The notes below the pieces were generated by a model that had not been told where the DNA came from, did no database searches, and saw only the letters and a list, made by a program, of their open reading frames with translations. A stretch of DNA of 36,364 bases, taken from NCBI GenBank assembly GCA_016179925.1, contig JACPCG010000104.1, positions 1 through 36,364 on the forward strand, written 5' to 3'. Source of the DNA: Candidatus Rokuibacteriota bacterium. GTDB lineage: Bacteria > Methylomirabilota > Methylomirabilia > Rokubacteriales > CSP1-6. Each line of letters starts with the position of its first letter. The first letter of the stretch is position 1. This document shows, piece after piece, positions 17,074-25,450 of the stretch. Position numbers and translations under genes: made by a program.

Positions 17074-18171
17074 TCATCTGGTCCAGCCGAACGACTGAAG
17101 CAAGGCGACGAGGTCGGCCATTTCTTCCGGACGGAACTCCGGCCACGCGCCCTTCTGTCCGGCGGTGCCGACCGGCTTGACGACCGGGTGGTTCCACAAT
17201 GCCAGACACCCTTTCTCCGTGGCCAGCGCCAGCCCGGTGCGGCTGTTGCCGGGATCGGCGAAGTAGCGGACGGAGTAGAGATAGGCGACGATGTCGGCCA
17301 TCTCTTCGGGCCGGAGCTGCGGGAGCGAGATGCCTTGCGCCTTCATCGCCGCGACCATCGTGGGGGCCTTGTTCCACATCGCGGCTGCGAACTCGACGAG
17401 GCTGCGCCGCACGCCGCGCCCGACGAGGTCCGGACCCACGCCGGCGCCCCCGCCGCCCACGCTGTGGCACGAGCCACAACGTTTCTCGGCGAAGAGCTTC
17501 CGCCCCGTGTCGGCGCGACCGGGCAGGACGTAGACGGGCCCTTCGCGCCCGACGGACGCCGGCGCGAGATACGCGATGAGGTCCTGCAGCTCCGGACCGA
17601 TGAAGGCCGGCCGCTCGATCCCTCCGGCCTTCATGGCCTCCGTCATCTGCGGCCCGTGGTTCCAGACCGCCGCGGCCACGAAGATCGGCGTCCCGAACTG
17701 CCTGAGGAAATCCAGGTTCGGTCCCACCACGCCGCCGGTGTCGCCGACCTGGTGGCACACGATGCAGCGCTTCTCCGAGAAATAGCGGCGGCCGGCCTCC
17801 GGATTGCCCGGCGCGTCGAAGTAGTTGAGCGTGTACAGGAACGCGATGAGGTCACCGACCTCTCGCGGGTCGAGGTGCGGCCGCGGGATGGAGCGCTGCT
17901 GCATCCGCTCCACCATCCGCGGCAGGTGGTTCCACATCGCGGTGGCGAGGTCGTAGAAGGACCGGGGTCGCGCGATACGGCCGAGATCGGGTCCCACCTT
18001 GCCGCCGATCCCGTTCACCGCGTGACACGTGGCGCAGCCCTTGGTGCCGAAGACGCGCGAGCCGGCGAGCGGGTCCTGGCTCGGGCTGAACACCGGTTGA
18101 GCCGAGACCGGGACGAAGGGCCACAGGACGAGCGCGACAGCGAGGACACTCCCCTTCACGGTCCTGTTCAT
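17074..18171 (-). CDS. Trihaem cytochrome c, WNH family, with a relict fourth unit
   Basis: 365-residue exported cytochrome (signal ends PVSAQ). Three complete units carry CATCH, CIVCH and CGSCH with TAMWNHLPRM, AAVWNHGPQM and AAMWNKAPTM, each 29 residues after CXXCH. The fourth unit reads EKGCLALWNH: compared with the paralogue at 5280-6467 (SKGCLGCH...SALWNH), 30 residues including the haem-binding CH are missing in frame, yet its closing helix (EEMADLVALL) remains. It therefore binds three haems, not four. ATG at 18171 follows GGAGGTCGCC. It lies at the end of the ACIII/Qrc-like cluster and just before the ttr-like module, so it may connect the two. Confidence 0.88.
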   Translation of the reverse strand: MNRTVKGSVLAVALVLWPFVPVSAQPVFSPSQDPLAGSRVFGTKGCATCHAVNGIGGKVGPDLGRIARPRSFYDLATAMWNHLPRMVERMQQRSIPRPHLDPREVGDLIAFLYTLNYFDAPGNPEAGRRYFSEKRCIVCHQVGDTGGVVGPNLDFLRQFGTPIFVAAAVWNHGPQMTEAMKAGGIERPAFIGPELQDLIAYLAPASVGREGPVYVLPGRADTGRKLFAEKRCGSCHSVGGGGAGVGPDLVGRGVRRSLVEFAAAMWNKAPTMVAAMKAQGISLPQLRPEEMADIVAYLYSVRYFADPGNSRTGLALATEKGCLALWNHPVVKPVGTAGQKGAWPEFRPEEMADLVALLQSFGWTR

Positions 18172-18231
18172 GGGCGACCTCCTCCCAGGACCACCGAGCG
18201 GGGCGTTGGGCCCCGCCCGGGTGCGCTCCTG

Positions 18232-18570
18232 CTATTTGCCGCCGCTTCCCCTCACGAGCGCCTTCGCGTAGGAGAGCACCGAGTCCATCTCGTCCTTGCT
18301 CAGGCTCTTCGCGAAGGCGGGCATCGGCTTCTTGCCCTCGGCAAGAAGCTTCAGCAGCTCCGCGTTGCTCTTCCCTGCCGAGCCGCTCAGATCAGGGATA
18401 TTGACCTTCAACATTCCCGCCATCTTGGCGTTACCCTTTCCGTCGGCGCCGTGACACGAGGCGCACTTCGCGGCGTAGACCTTCTTGCCGAGCTCGAGGT
18501 CGGCCGCGGCGGCCGTCGAGGCCACGGTCAGAGCGCCGAGCAACGCCACGACGAACGAACGCACGCGCAT
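18232..18570 (-). CDS. Monohaem class I cytochrome c
   Basis: 112-residue small exported cytochrome. After a signal peptide (ends STAAAA) come CASCH and the GADGKGN loop, and KPMPAF near residue 84 supplies the likely axial Met. The terminal helix is KDEMDSVLSYAKAL. This is the standard class I (c5/c6/c551-like) layout, unlike the WNH units around it. It follows the tetrahaem gene by 17 bases. In position it recalls the monohaem ActE of Alternative Complex III, but it could equally be a free periplasmic carrier. Confidence 0.9.
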   Translation of the reverse strand: MRVRSFVVALLGALTVASTAAAADLELGKKVYAAKCASCHGADGKGNAKMAGMLKVNIPDLSGSAGKSNAELLKLLAEGKKPMPAFAKSLSKDEMDSVLSYAKALVRGSGGK

Positions 18571-18587
18571 GGGTTCTCTCCCTCCAT

Positions 18588-19787
18588 TCACTTCTTCGAT
18601 CCATCCTGGACTCGCAGCAGATAGGCGATCAGATCGGCCATCTCGCCTCCCTTCAGCACCGGCCATGCGACGTTCTCCTCCGCCATCATCTCCGTCATCT
18701 GTCCCGCGTGATTCCACATCGCGGTCATGACGGCCAGAGGCGTCTTGAGCTTCTCCACCGCCGCTGCGAGCGGAGGCGCCGCGACCCTGGACGTGGCCGA
18801 TCCGTGGCAGCTCCCGCACCGTTTGTCCTTGTAGACCGCGGACCCTCGGCGCGCGTCGCCCGGGGGGTCGATGAACTGGAAGAAGTAGAGGTAGCTGATG
18901 AGGTCCGACATCTGCTCCGTGCTGAGCGCTGGGACCTCGACGCCGCGCTCCGCCATCGTGGTCCACATCTTGGGGCCGTGGTTCCACATCGCCCCCGCGA
19001 TCTGCATGAGGCTGCCCCTGAGCTGGACGGCGAGGTCCGGCCCGACCTTTCCGCCGTGGCCTCTCACCGAGTGGCACCCGAGGCACCGCTTCTGGGCGAA
19101 GAGCGCCTCCCCGCGCTTGGGACTGCCTGGCGGAGCATAGACCCGCGCCGCGCTTCCCCCTGCGCCCCGGATGTACGCGAGGAGATCGGGGATGTCGCTC
19201 CCTTGAAACGAGGGGCGCGGCACGTTCTTGGCTTCCATCGCCGCGGCCATGGCCTTGCCGCGATTCCAGAGGGCCGTCGTGAGGAAGAGGGGCGAGGCGT
19301 ACCGGCTGAAGCTCGTGAGATCGGGACCGACGCCCCCGCCTCTGCCGTCGAGCGCGTGGCAGCCCTGACATCCCTTCTGCCGGAAGAGGAGCGCGCCCCG
19401 GTCCGCGTCGCCGGGAGGATCGAGCGAGCCGAGGTAGTAGAGGAACGCCAGCAGGCTCGCCATCTCGGGGGGCTCGAAGGTGGGACGGCGGACGTGCTTT
19501 TCCTGAAAGAGGTGCTCCATGCCCGGCGCGTGATTCCACATGACCGCGGCGATCTCCAGGAGGGGACGGTTCAGCGTGCTCCGGCCGAGGTCCGGCCCCG
19601 CCGTCCCGCCCTCGCCGTGGACGGCGTGGCAGCCGAGGCAGCCCTTCGCTGCGAACAGGCGGCTCCCCTCCAGCGGGCTGGCGGGGAGGAGGATCGACAG
19701 GGTCTCGTGACCGCCCGCCGCGGGCCCGGCCTCGAGCGCGATGACCGCGAGCCCACTCAGGGCCGCGAGCAGGAGGCGCCGTCTCAT
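18588..19787 (-). CDS. Tetrahaem cytochrome c, four tandem WNH units
   Basis: 399-residue exported protein with four units: CLGCH, CQGCH, CLGCH and CGSCH. Motifs are AVMWNHAPGM, TALWNRGKAM (His replaced by Arg), GAMWNHGPKM and TAMWNHAGQM, at the invariant 29-residue distance from CXXCH in the units counted. Unit-closing helices include EQMSDLISYLYFF and GEMADLIAYLL. ATG at 19787 overlaps the stop codon of the small membrane protein by four bases, so it is translated as part of the NrfD/ActC complex operon. It is therefore a candidate subunit or immediate electron acceptor of that complex. Confidence 0.9.
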   Translation of the reverse strand: MRRRLLLAALSGLAVIALEAGPAAGGHETLSILLPASPLEGSRLFAAKGCLGCHAVHGEGGTAGPDLGRSTLNRPLLEIAAVMWNHAPGMEHLFQEKHVRRPTFEPPEMASLLAFLYYLGSLDPPGDADRGALLFRQKGCQGCHALDGRGGGVGPDLTSFSRYASPLFLTTALWNRGKAMAAAMEAKNVPRPSFQGSDIPDLLAYIRGAGGSAARVYAPPGSPKRGEALFAQKRCLGCHSVRGHGGKVGPDLAVQLRGSLMQIAGAMWNHGPKMWTTMAERGVEVPALSTEQMSDLISYLYFFQFIDPPGDARRGSAVYKDKRCGSCHGSATSRVAAPPLAAAVEKLKTPLAVMTAMWNHAGQMTEMMAEENVAWPVLKGGEMADLIAYLLRVQDGSKK

Positions 19788-20035
19788 CGCCGGTCCCCGC
19801 CCCGGAGGAGGCCCCAGAACACCGACAGCCCGACGCCGAGGAGCGTGAGGAACAGCGGGATCGCGACCAGCGAGATCCCGATCGACGCCGACGCCACGTC
19901 GCCGAGGCGCCACGCGGTCCGGATCAGGTGGACGATCCAGAGGACGATCGCGGTGATGAAGACGAGCGTCAGGCCGGCGATCGCCCACTGGCACGCTCTC
20001 ACCGCCCGATCGAATGGGGACGGCCGGCCGTTCAT
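19784..20035 (-). CDS. Small two-helix membrane protein of the ACIII/Qrc-like cluster
   Basis: 83 residues with two hydrophobic stretches (AIAGLTLVFITAIVLWIVHL and a second near 50-72) separated by a short polar turn. No recognised domain. It overlaps the genes on both sides by four bases, so it is made in step with the NrfD-type subunit and the tetrahaem cytochrome. It may fill the place of a small accessory subunit such as ActD/ActF in Alternative Complex III, or anchor the tetrahaem protein. The function is inferred only from position. Confidence 0.75.
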   Translation of the reverse strand: MNGRPSPFDRAVRACQWAIAGLTLVFITAIVLWIVHLIRTAWRLGDVASASIGISLVAIPLFLTLLGVGLSVFWGLLRGGDRR

Positions 20036-21393
20036 GTCGGCACCTTCGTGTGGCGGCGAGCGGGTTCGGGCTCCGTCCCGTCCGGCAGGTAGGTGAGCAG
20101 ACGCTCCTCGACCTCCTTGAGCCCGACCTCCCGCCCTTCGCGGATCTCCCAGATCGAGATGATCGGGAAGAACTTGACGAAGAGGACGTAGAAAAGGATG
20201 AAGAGACCGAAGCTGCCCGCCGTCTCGCCCCATTCGACCCACGTCGGCCAGTACATCGTCTCCGGGAACGGCAGCCTCGGATTGGAGAGCGTGGGGACGA
20301 TGATGTTGAACCGTTCCAGCCACATCCCCGCGACGATGCACGCGGAGGCCGCCACCGTCTTTCCGACGGCGTGGTGCTGCAAGCGCACGAGGAGCGCCAT
20401 GGGGATGACGAAGTTGAGCGCGACCATGCCCCAGAAGGTCGGCCAGAAGGGCCCCGTGAATTTCGACCAGAAGACCTTCATCTCCTCCGGCCCGTTCCCG
20501 TAGTAGCCCGTCAGGTACTCGGCGAACGTGAGGTAGAACCAGAGAAGCGTCATGACGAGGAGGAGGTAGCCGAGGTAGCGGAAGTGGATGGGCTTCAGGT
20601 AGGCCTGGAGGCGATGAATCCGGCGGATGACCGCCATGGCGACGATGAGCGCCGCGATCCCGGAGAAGATGGCGCCGGCGACGAAGTAGGGACCGAAAAT
20701 GCTCGAGTGCCACGCCGGCTGAATGGTCATGGAGAACACGAAGGAGACGACCGTGTGGACCGACACCGCGATGGGGATCACCATGATCGCCAGGATGGCG
20801 ATGGCGCGGTTGAGGATCTTCTGCTGTCGCGGGGTACCCGTCCACCCCATGGCCAGGACCGCGTAGAGGAAGCGGTGCTTGCCCAGGTGGTCCCGCAGGA
20901 TCGCGATGTCGGGGATGAGTGGGAGGTAGAGGTAGATCGTGCTCGCGAACAGGTAGGCGCTGATGCTCGTGGCGTCCCACAGCAGGGGAGACTGGTAGCG
21001 GCCGTAGAGGATGATGTTCATCATCCGGTCGGGCCGTCCGAGGTCCACGAGAATCTGGCCGGCGCCGATGAAGAGGACCATCACCGTGATGACCTCGGCC
21101 ATCCGCGTGATGGGGCGTCGCCACTCGGCCTTGGAGAGCCTCAGGATCGCCGAGATCAGCGTCCCGGCATGGCTGATGCCGATGAAGAAGACGAAGTTCG
21201 TGACGTAGAAGCCCCACGACACGGGCTGCTGGAGGCCCGTCACGCCCAGGCCGTACTCGAACTGGGTCCAGTAGGCGACCGCGCCCCACAGGATCGCGAT
21301 CCCGAGGACGACGAGGGTGAAGTAGAAACCACGCCCCGTCTGCGCGATCGGGGCGAAGAGAGCGGCATCGCGCTGGAGGCTCGGATCAGGCAC
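20032..21393 (-). CDS. nrfD: NrfD-family membrane subunit, ActC/QrcD-like
   Basis: 453-residue polytopic membrane protein with about ten predicted helices. The block SWGFYVTNFVFFIGISHAG (about 59-77) is close to the ActC signature of Alternative Complex III, where the His and neighbouring acidic residues line the quinone site. Other marks are DLGRPDRMMNIILYGR and WYLTFAEYLTGYY-like stretches. GTG at 21393 overlaps the ferredoxin gene by eight bases. It should exchange electrons between quinone and the attached ferredoxin/pentahaem subunits. Whether the complex oxidises or reduces quinone is not readable from sequence. Confidence 0.92.
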   Translation of the reverse strand: MPDPSLQRDAALFAPIAQTGRGFYFTLVVLGIAILWGAVAYWTQFEYGLGVTGLQQPVSWGFYVTNFVFFIGISHAGTLISAILRLSKAEWRRPITRMAEVITVMVLFIGAGQILVDLGRPDRMMNIILYGRYQSPLLWDATSISAYLFASTIYLYLPLIPDIAILRDHLGKHRFLYAVLAMGWTGTPRQQKILNRAIAILAIMVIPIAVSVHTVVSFVFSMTIQPAWHSSIFGPYFVAGAIFSGIAALIVAMAVIRRIHRLQAYLKPIHFRYLGYLLLVMTLLWFYLTFAEYLTGYYGNGPEEMKVFWSKFTGPFWPTFWGMVALNFVIPMALLVRLQHHAVGKTVAASACIVAGMWLERFNIIVPTLSNPRLPFPETMYWPTWVEWGETAGSFGLFILFYVLFVKFFPIISIWEIREGREVGLKEVEERLLTYLPDGTEPEPARRHTKVPT

Positions 21394-22063
21394 GGCGATG
21401 GGCCTCCGTCTCGGACAGGTAAATCACCTTCGGCTTGGTTCCGAGCTCCTCGCCGAGCCTGAAGGCCCGGGGGCTCCGGGCGAGCCTGGCCACTTCGCTG
21501 CCGTGATCCGAGAGATCGCCGAAGGCGATGGCCCGGCTGGGGCACGTTTCGGCGCACGCCGGGACGTACTCGCCGGGCGCCAGGTCCCGTCGCTCCGCCC
21601 GCGCGCGCTCGCGGGCCTTCTGCAGCCGGTGGTGGCAGAAGGTGCATTTCTCCACCACACCCTTCGGCCGCACGGACACGTCCGGGTTCTGCCCGGGCGC
21701 TTCCCGCTGGTAGCGGAGCCAGTTGAAGTACTTGGCGGTATACGGGCACGCGGCCATGCAGAACCGGCAGCCGATGCACCGGGCGTAGATCTGGGCGACG
21801 ATCCCTTCCGGATTCCGGTAGGTCGCGTACACCGGACAGACCTTGATACAGGGCGGGTCGTCGCACTGCAGGCACGGCCGCGGCAGGAACCGGGTGCGTT
21901 CTTCCGATTCCTCCGTGAGGACCTGCATCCAACTGATGATCCGCCCACGGGTGGCTTCCTTCGCCCCGACGGCGGGGACATTGTTCTCGGCCTTGCACGC
22001 CATGACGCACGCCTGGCAGCCCGTGCAGCGGTCGAGGTCGATCACCATTCCCCAGAGCGCCAT
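21386..22063 (-). CDS. Four-cluster ferredoxin subunit of the ACIII/Qrc-like complex
   Basis: 225 residues with four [4Fe-4S] binding groups: CTGCQACVMAC, CLQCDDPPCIKVC, CIGCRFCMAAC and CTFC...CAETC. It has no export signal of its own, so it is expected to travel with the Tat-exported molybdopterin subunit, as in other complex iron-sulfur molybdoenzymes. It starts one base after the stop codon of that subunit. It resembles the ferredoxin domain of ActB and the separate QrcC. It passes electrons between the NrfD subunit and the molybdopterin and pentahaem subunits. Confidence 0.93.
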   Translation of the reverse strand: MALWGMVIDLDRCTGCQACVMACKAENNVPAVGAKEATRGRIISWMQVLTEESEERTRFLPRPCLQCDDPPCIKVCPVYATYRNPEGIVAQIYARCIGCRFCMAACPYTAKYFNWLRYQREAPGQNPDVSVRPKGVVEKCTFCHHRLQKARERARAERRDLAPGEYVPACAETCPSRAIAFGDLSDHGSEVARLARSPRAFRLGEELGTKPKVIYLSETEAHRRA

Positions 22064-22064
22064 G

Positions 22065-24479
22065 TCAGGCTCGGTAGACCTTGACGCGAGTCGTGTTGAG
22101 GAGGCCGAAGCCCCGGAAGGCGTCCGGCTCGTTGCCGATCAGATCGTTCTGGTTCGGACCTCCGCCGCCGAAGAGGGGGATGTTGATGACCTCGGGCAGA
22201 GTACCGGCGAAGAGCTTCGCCCTGAGTCTGATCCGGCCTTTCGGGGACTCCACCCAGATCCAGTCGCCGTCCTTGATCCCGAGCTTCGTGGCTGTGTGCG
22301 GGTGGACCTCGGCCCATCGCTCCCAGGCGGCATGGACGTGGACGGCGGGCTGCTCGAGGAGCCACGGCTGATTCCCCCCGCCGCCGATCGGACGGGTGAC
22401 CAGGCGGTACGTGTTGAGACGAAGCGGGAACGCGCCGGCCTCGGCGCGGGCCGGAACGGGGACGACGGGCAGATAGAGCTGATCGCCGCGATCGCGCCCG
22501 CCCAGCGCCCCCACGAGAGCCGCGCGTGCGCCCTCCCGTTTCTCCGCCTCCTCGACTCTCTGCCTGAGCGCGGTGGAGTAGAACTCGAATTTCCCCGACG
22601 CCGTCCGGAGCAGCGCCTTCCGGCTGACGGGAAGGCCCGTGGGATCCCACCACGCTCCGCGCTCGCCGAGGGCGTTCCAGAACTCGTCGTAGGACTCGAA
22701 TTCCGGAGCCCAGTACCCCTGACGCTCGAGGACTTTCCGCAACGACTCTTCCGGGGCGGTGGAGACCACGTGTCCCCGCCCCGCGTCGTAGAGGCCGCGG
22801 GCTCCGGCGTGGAGGACCTTCTCGAAGGTCTCCCACGGGAGGCTCCGCGCGACACCGCCGCCGAGCGACTTCGCGAGCTGGAGCACGAGGTCGGCCGCAT
22901 CGCGGGTCTGATGGAGCGGAGCCGCGGCCGGTCGCGCCAGGCTGAAGCAGGTGAACCCCGCCAGATGTGTGACCTGATCGTCCTGCCAGCGCTCGAGGTA
23001 GGCGTGATCGGGGAGGATCAGGTCGGCTCGGGACGAGCTCTCGTCCAGGAATGGCGAGAAGCTCACGATGAACGGGATCTGCTCGAAGGCCTGCGCGAAC
23101 GCTTCCTTGGCGGGGTGACTGGCCAGCAGGTTGGTGCCGAAGAGGAAGAGCGCGTTGACCGGATAGGGCTTCCCGCCGAGGATCCGCTCGGGAAGGGCCT
23201 GCGGAGCATCGGAGACGAGGAAATACTGGCCCCGTCCGGCTCCGTCGATCCTCGGATGGCCGAGGCCGCGCTTCGCCGCTTCGTCCAGATGGACGGGAGG
23301 AAACGGGCTGAGCGGCAGCTCGCCCTGGAGGAGCACCCCGCCCCGGACGCCGAGACTCCCGACGAGGGCGTTGAGGCTGTGGATCGCCATCCGAGTATGA
23401 AGGTCGTCGGGCCCATACGCGGGGCCTCGCTCGCCGATGACGACCGCGGGCTTGAGCGTGGCGAGGTCGCGGGCGATCTCGAGGATGGTCTTCACGGGAA
23501 CGCCGGTCGCGGTGGACACGGTGAGCAGGCCGTACTCGCTGAGGACGAGGTCCCTGAACCCTTCGTGACGTTGACCGCGCGGGTCCGTCCAGTCGTCGAA
23601 CCCGAACGTGTGCTGCTCGACGAACTCACGGTCGTAGAGTCCCTCGCGGATGAGGGCGTTCGCGATTCCGAGCGCCAGGATCCCGTCGGTCCCCGGGACG
23701 ATGGGAACCCAGCGATCCGCCTTGACCCCCGTGTTCGAGCGGTGGGGATCGATGTGGATCAGGTGCGTCCGCGGGCGCTCCCTCGTCCCGCCGAGCCCGG
23801 CGATCGCGAGGGCGGCGTGGACGGGACCGAGCCAGGCCTCCAGGAGTCCCACGCCGAAGGAGAGGATGCAGCGGGCTTCAGCGAGATCGTAGCCCAGCGG
23901 GCTCGCCACGCCCTGCATCAGTCGATGGGCGAGCGCCGGATGCTCCGGGGCCAGGCACCGGGCGCGGACATAGTTGGGAGTGCCATACGCCTCGGCGAAG
24001 CGCCTCCAGAGCGTATCGCGGTAGCCGCGATACTGACCGCCGAGGACGGCGACGGTGTGGGCGAGGCCTTTGCCCCGGAGCTCGGCGAGGCGCTCCGTCA
24101 CCAGCCGCAAGGCTTCGTCCCACCCGATGGAGCGAAACCGGCCCCGGTCTCCGGCGCGCACCATCGGCCCCTTCAATCGATCGGGATCGTAAAGTAGCTG
24201 GAGCGCCCCGTACGCCTTGGGGCACAGCGCCCCGCGGTTGACGGGATGAAACGGGTTTCCCGAGAGTCCGGCGAGCTGGCCGTCCAGCGTTCTCGCGATG
24301 AGCCCACAGCCGCCCGGGCACTGCTGGCAGATGGACGGGACGGCGGTCTCTTCGGGCGTGGCCCACCGCTCGAAGTCCTGGACTCCCACCTCGGCCCTGG
24401 TCAGACGGCCTCGAACCAGCGCCGCCGCCCCGGCCGTCGCGCCAACCGCTTGAATGAACCCTCGCCGCGTCACTCTCAT
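22065..24479 (-). CDS. Molybdopterin oxidoreductase subunit, QrcB/ActB-like
   Basis: 804 residues with a Tat signal (RRGFIQAVGA at 5-14). Cys51, Cys54, Cys58 and Cys86 (CQQCPGGC, LCPKA) would bind a [4Fe-4S] cluster. Cys175 (VRARCLAPE) stands where this superfamily has its molybdenum ligand. A C-terminal cofactor-binding domain ends with RVKVYRA. By gene order it corresponds to QrcB or the N-terminal half of ActB, proteins reported to lack a molybdenum cofactor; here the cluster cysteines and the probable ligand are kept. It may therefore be a true molybdoenzyme or a less degenerate structural subunit. It starts ten bases after the pentahaem gene. Confidence 0.88.
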   Translation of the reverse strand: MRVTRRGFIQAVGATAGAAALVRGRLTRAEVGVQDFERWATPEETAVPSICQQCPGGCGLIARTLDGQLAGLSGNPFHPVNRGALCPKAYGALQLLYDPDRLKGPMVRAGDRGRFRSIGWDEALRLVTERLAELRGKGLAHTVAVLGGQYRGYRDTLWRRFAEAYGTPNYVRARCLAPEHPALAHRLMQGVASPLGYDLAEARCILSFGVGLLEAWLGPVHAALAIAGLGGTRERPRTHLIHIDPHRSNTGVKADRWVPIVPGTDGILALGIANALIREGLYDREFVEQHTFGFDDWTDPRGQRHEGFRDLVLSEYGLLTVSTATGVPVKTILEIARDLATLKPAVVIGERGPAYGPDDLHTRMAIHSLNALVGSLGVRGGVLLQGELPLSPFPPVHLDEAAKRGLGHPRIDGAGRGQYFLVSDAPQALPERILGGKPYPVNALFLFGTNLLASHPAKEAFAQAFEQIPFIVSFSPFLDESSSRADLILPDHAYLERWQDDQVTHLAGFTCFSLARPAAAPLHQTRDAADLVLQLAKSLGGGVARSLPWETFEKVLHAGARGLYDAGRGHVVSTAPEESLRKVLERQGYWAPEFESYDEFWNALGERGAWWDPTGLPVSRKALLRTASGKFEFYSTALRQRVEEAEKREGARAALVGALGGRDRGDQLYLPVVPVPARAEAGAFPLRLNTYRLVTRPIGGGGNQPWLLEQPAVHVHAAWERWAEVHPHTATKLGIKDGDWIWVESPKGRIRLRAKLFAGTLPEVINIPLFGGGGPNQNDLIGNEPDAFRGFGLLNTTRVKVYRA

Positions 24480-24489
24480 CAGGCTCGCC

Positions 24490-25032
24490 TCAGCGATGGC
24501 AGGCGTTGCAATCGGTGGAGAGGGCGCGCCCGGTCTTCACCACTCCCCGGGCCGCCGTCTTCTCGACCCGCCGCCCCCGCTCCTCGTGGCATGCGAGGCA
24601 GTCGTCCATCGTGAGCGTTCTCAACGGGCGCGCCGGCGGCCGGTCGAGCGTCTCCATCGGGCCGTGGCAGGTCTGGCACTTCACCTCGGCGACGACGACG
24701 TGGGTGCGGTGCGGGAAGAAGACGTGAGGCGGTAACCGCCACACGCGCTTCCAGGGGATCTCCCCGCCTTTCTCGAAGGCCTGAACCTTCTTGATCTCGC
24801 CCGTGGCGTCTCCGCCGCCGTGGCAGCCCAGGCACAGCGCCGTCCGCGGGCGACCCGCGACCGCTTCCTTCTCCGCGCGATCGTGGCAACTCGTGCACTG
24901 GAGGTTCAGCTCGATGTGGGTCTTGTGGGGGAACGCGATCGGCTGCGTGACCTCCGGCGCCCCCCGCAGCCCCAACACGCCCCAGGCGAGCGCGACAATC
25001 GCGAGCATTCCGATCACGGCCGGCCACTTCAT
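24490..25032 (-). CDS. Pentahaem cytochrome c, ActA/QrcA-like
   Basis: 180-residue membrane-anchored or exported cytochrome with five haem sites: CTSCH, CLGCH, CQTCH, CLACH and CNACH. FPHKTH and FPHRTH blocks before haems supply distal His ligands, as in ActA of Alternative Complex III and QrcA. An uncleaved-looking N-terminal helix (about 5-23) probably anchors it. ATG at 25032 overlaps the preceding stop codon (ATGA). It is the first structural gene of the complex, as actA and qrcA are in their operons, and would link the complex to soluble periplasmic cytochromes. Confidence 0.93.
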   Translation of the reverse strand: MKWPAVIGMLAIVALAWGVLGLRGAPEVTQPIAFPHKTHIELNLQCTSCHDRAEKEAVAGRPRTALCLGCHGGGDATGEIKKVQAFEKGGEIPWKRVWRLPPHVFFPHRTHVVVAEVKCQTCHGPMETLDRPPARPLRTLTMDDCLACHEERGRRVEKTAARGVVKTGRALSTDCNACHR

Positions 25033-25403
25033 GTCGCGACCTTCCGTCCGCTCCGCGGCTTGCCCTTCCCGGCGATCGTGCGGATCGCGCGCACCAGCTC
25101 TTCCGGCTTCGAGACCCGGATGGGGAACCCCGTGAAGATCGTCGCTGCGTCGCCCTTCAGGCTGACGGCGACACCCATCACGCCCTCGAGCGATTCGAGA
25201 ATCGCCATCCCTCCGTTGTCTTCGACGACGACTACGTCCGGGTTGAGGCGCTTCAGCCCTCGGACCGAGAGGAGCGCGCGCTCGACCAGGCCGACCGTCC
25301 GCAGGGCCTTTTCACGTTCCAGGAGCTTCTTGATCCCGTGGGCGAACAGCGAATGTTCGTACACGATGCACACCTTCACCGCGGGCGAAGACCTGTTTCT
25401 CAC
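25029..25403 (-). CDS. Degenerate receiver-domain protein
   Basis: About 124 residues resembling a NarL-type receiver (VYEHSLFAHGIKKLLE, then PDVVVVEDNGG, ending VSKPEELVRAI). The acidic pair is Tyr15-Glu16 instead of Asp-Asp, and the phosphorylated Asp aligns with Glu61. It cannot be phosphorylated normally and may mimic a constitutively active state. No output domain. The start is uncertain: GTG 25403 (behind AGAGGTG) is chosen, with GTG 25379 and a TTG at 25472 inside the 68-bp repeat as alternatives. It is coupled by a four-base overlap to the pentahaem gene, so it is made together with the complex; a regulatory or assembly role is a guess. Confidence 0.75.
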   Translation of the reverse strand: MRNRSSPAVKVCIVYEHSLFAHGIKKLLEREKALRTVGLVERALLSVRGLKRLNPDVVVVEDNGGMAILESLEGVMGVAVSLKGDAATIFTGFPIRVSKPEELVRAIRTIAGKGKPRSGRKVAT

Positions 25404-25450
25404 CGCCGCCTTCACCTCTGAGTGGCAGTCTCCTGCGTCGGACTCGGTTC

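Noticed and set aside
21843-24197. Long plus-strand reading frame opposite the QrcB-like gene
   Set aside because: Same reason: a shadow of the minus-strand molybdopterin subunit, with no domain or ribosome-binding site of its own.
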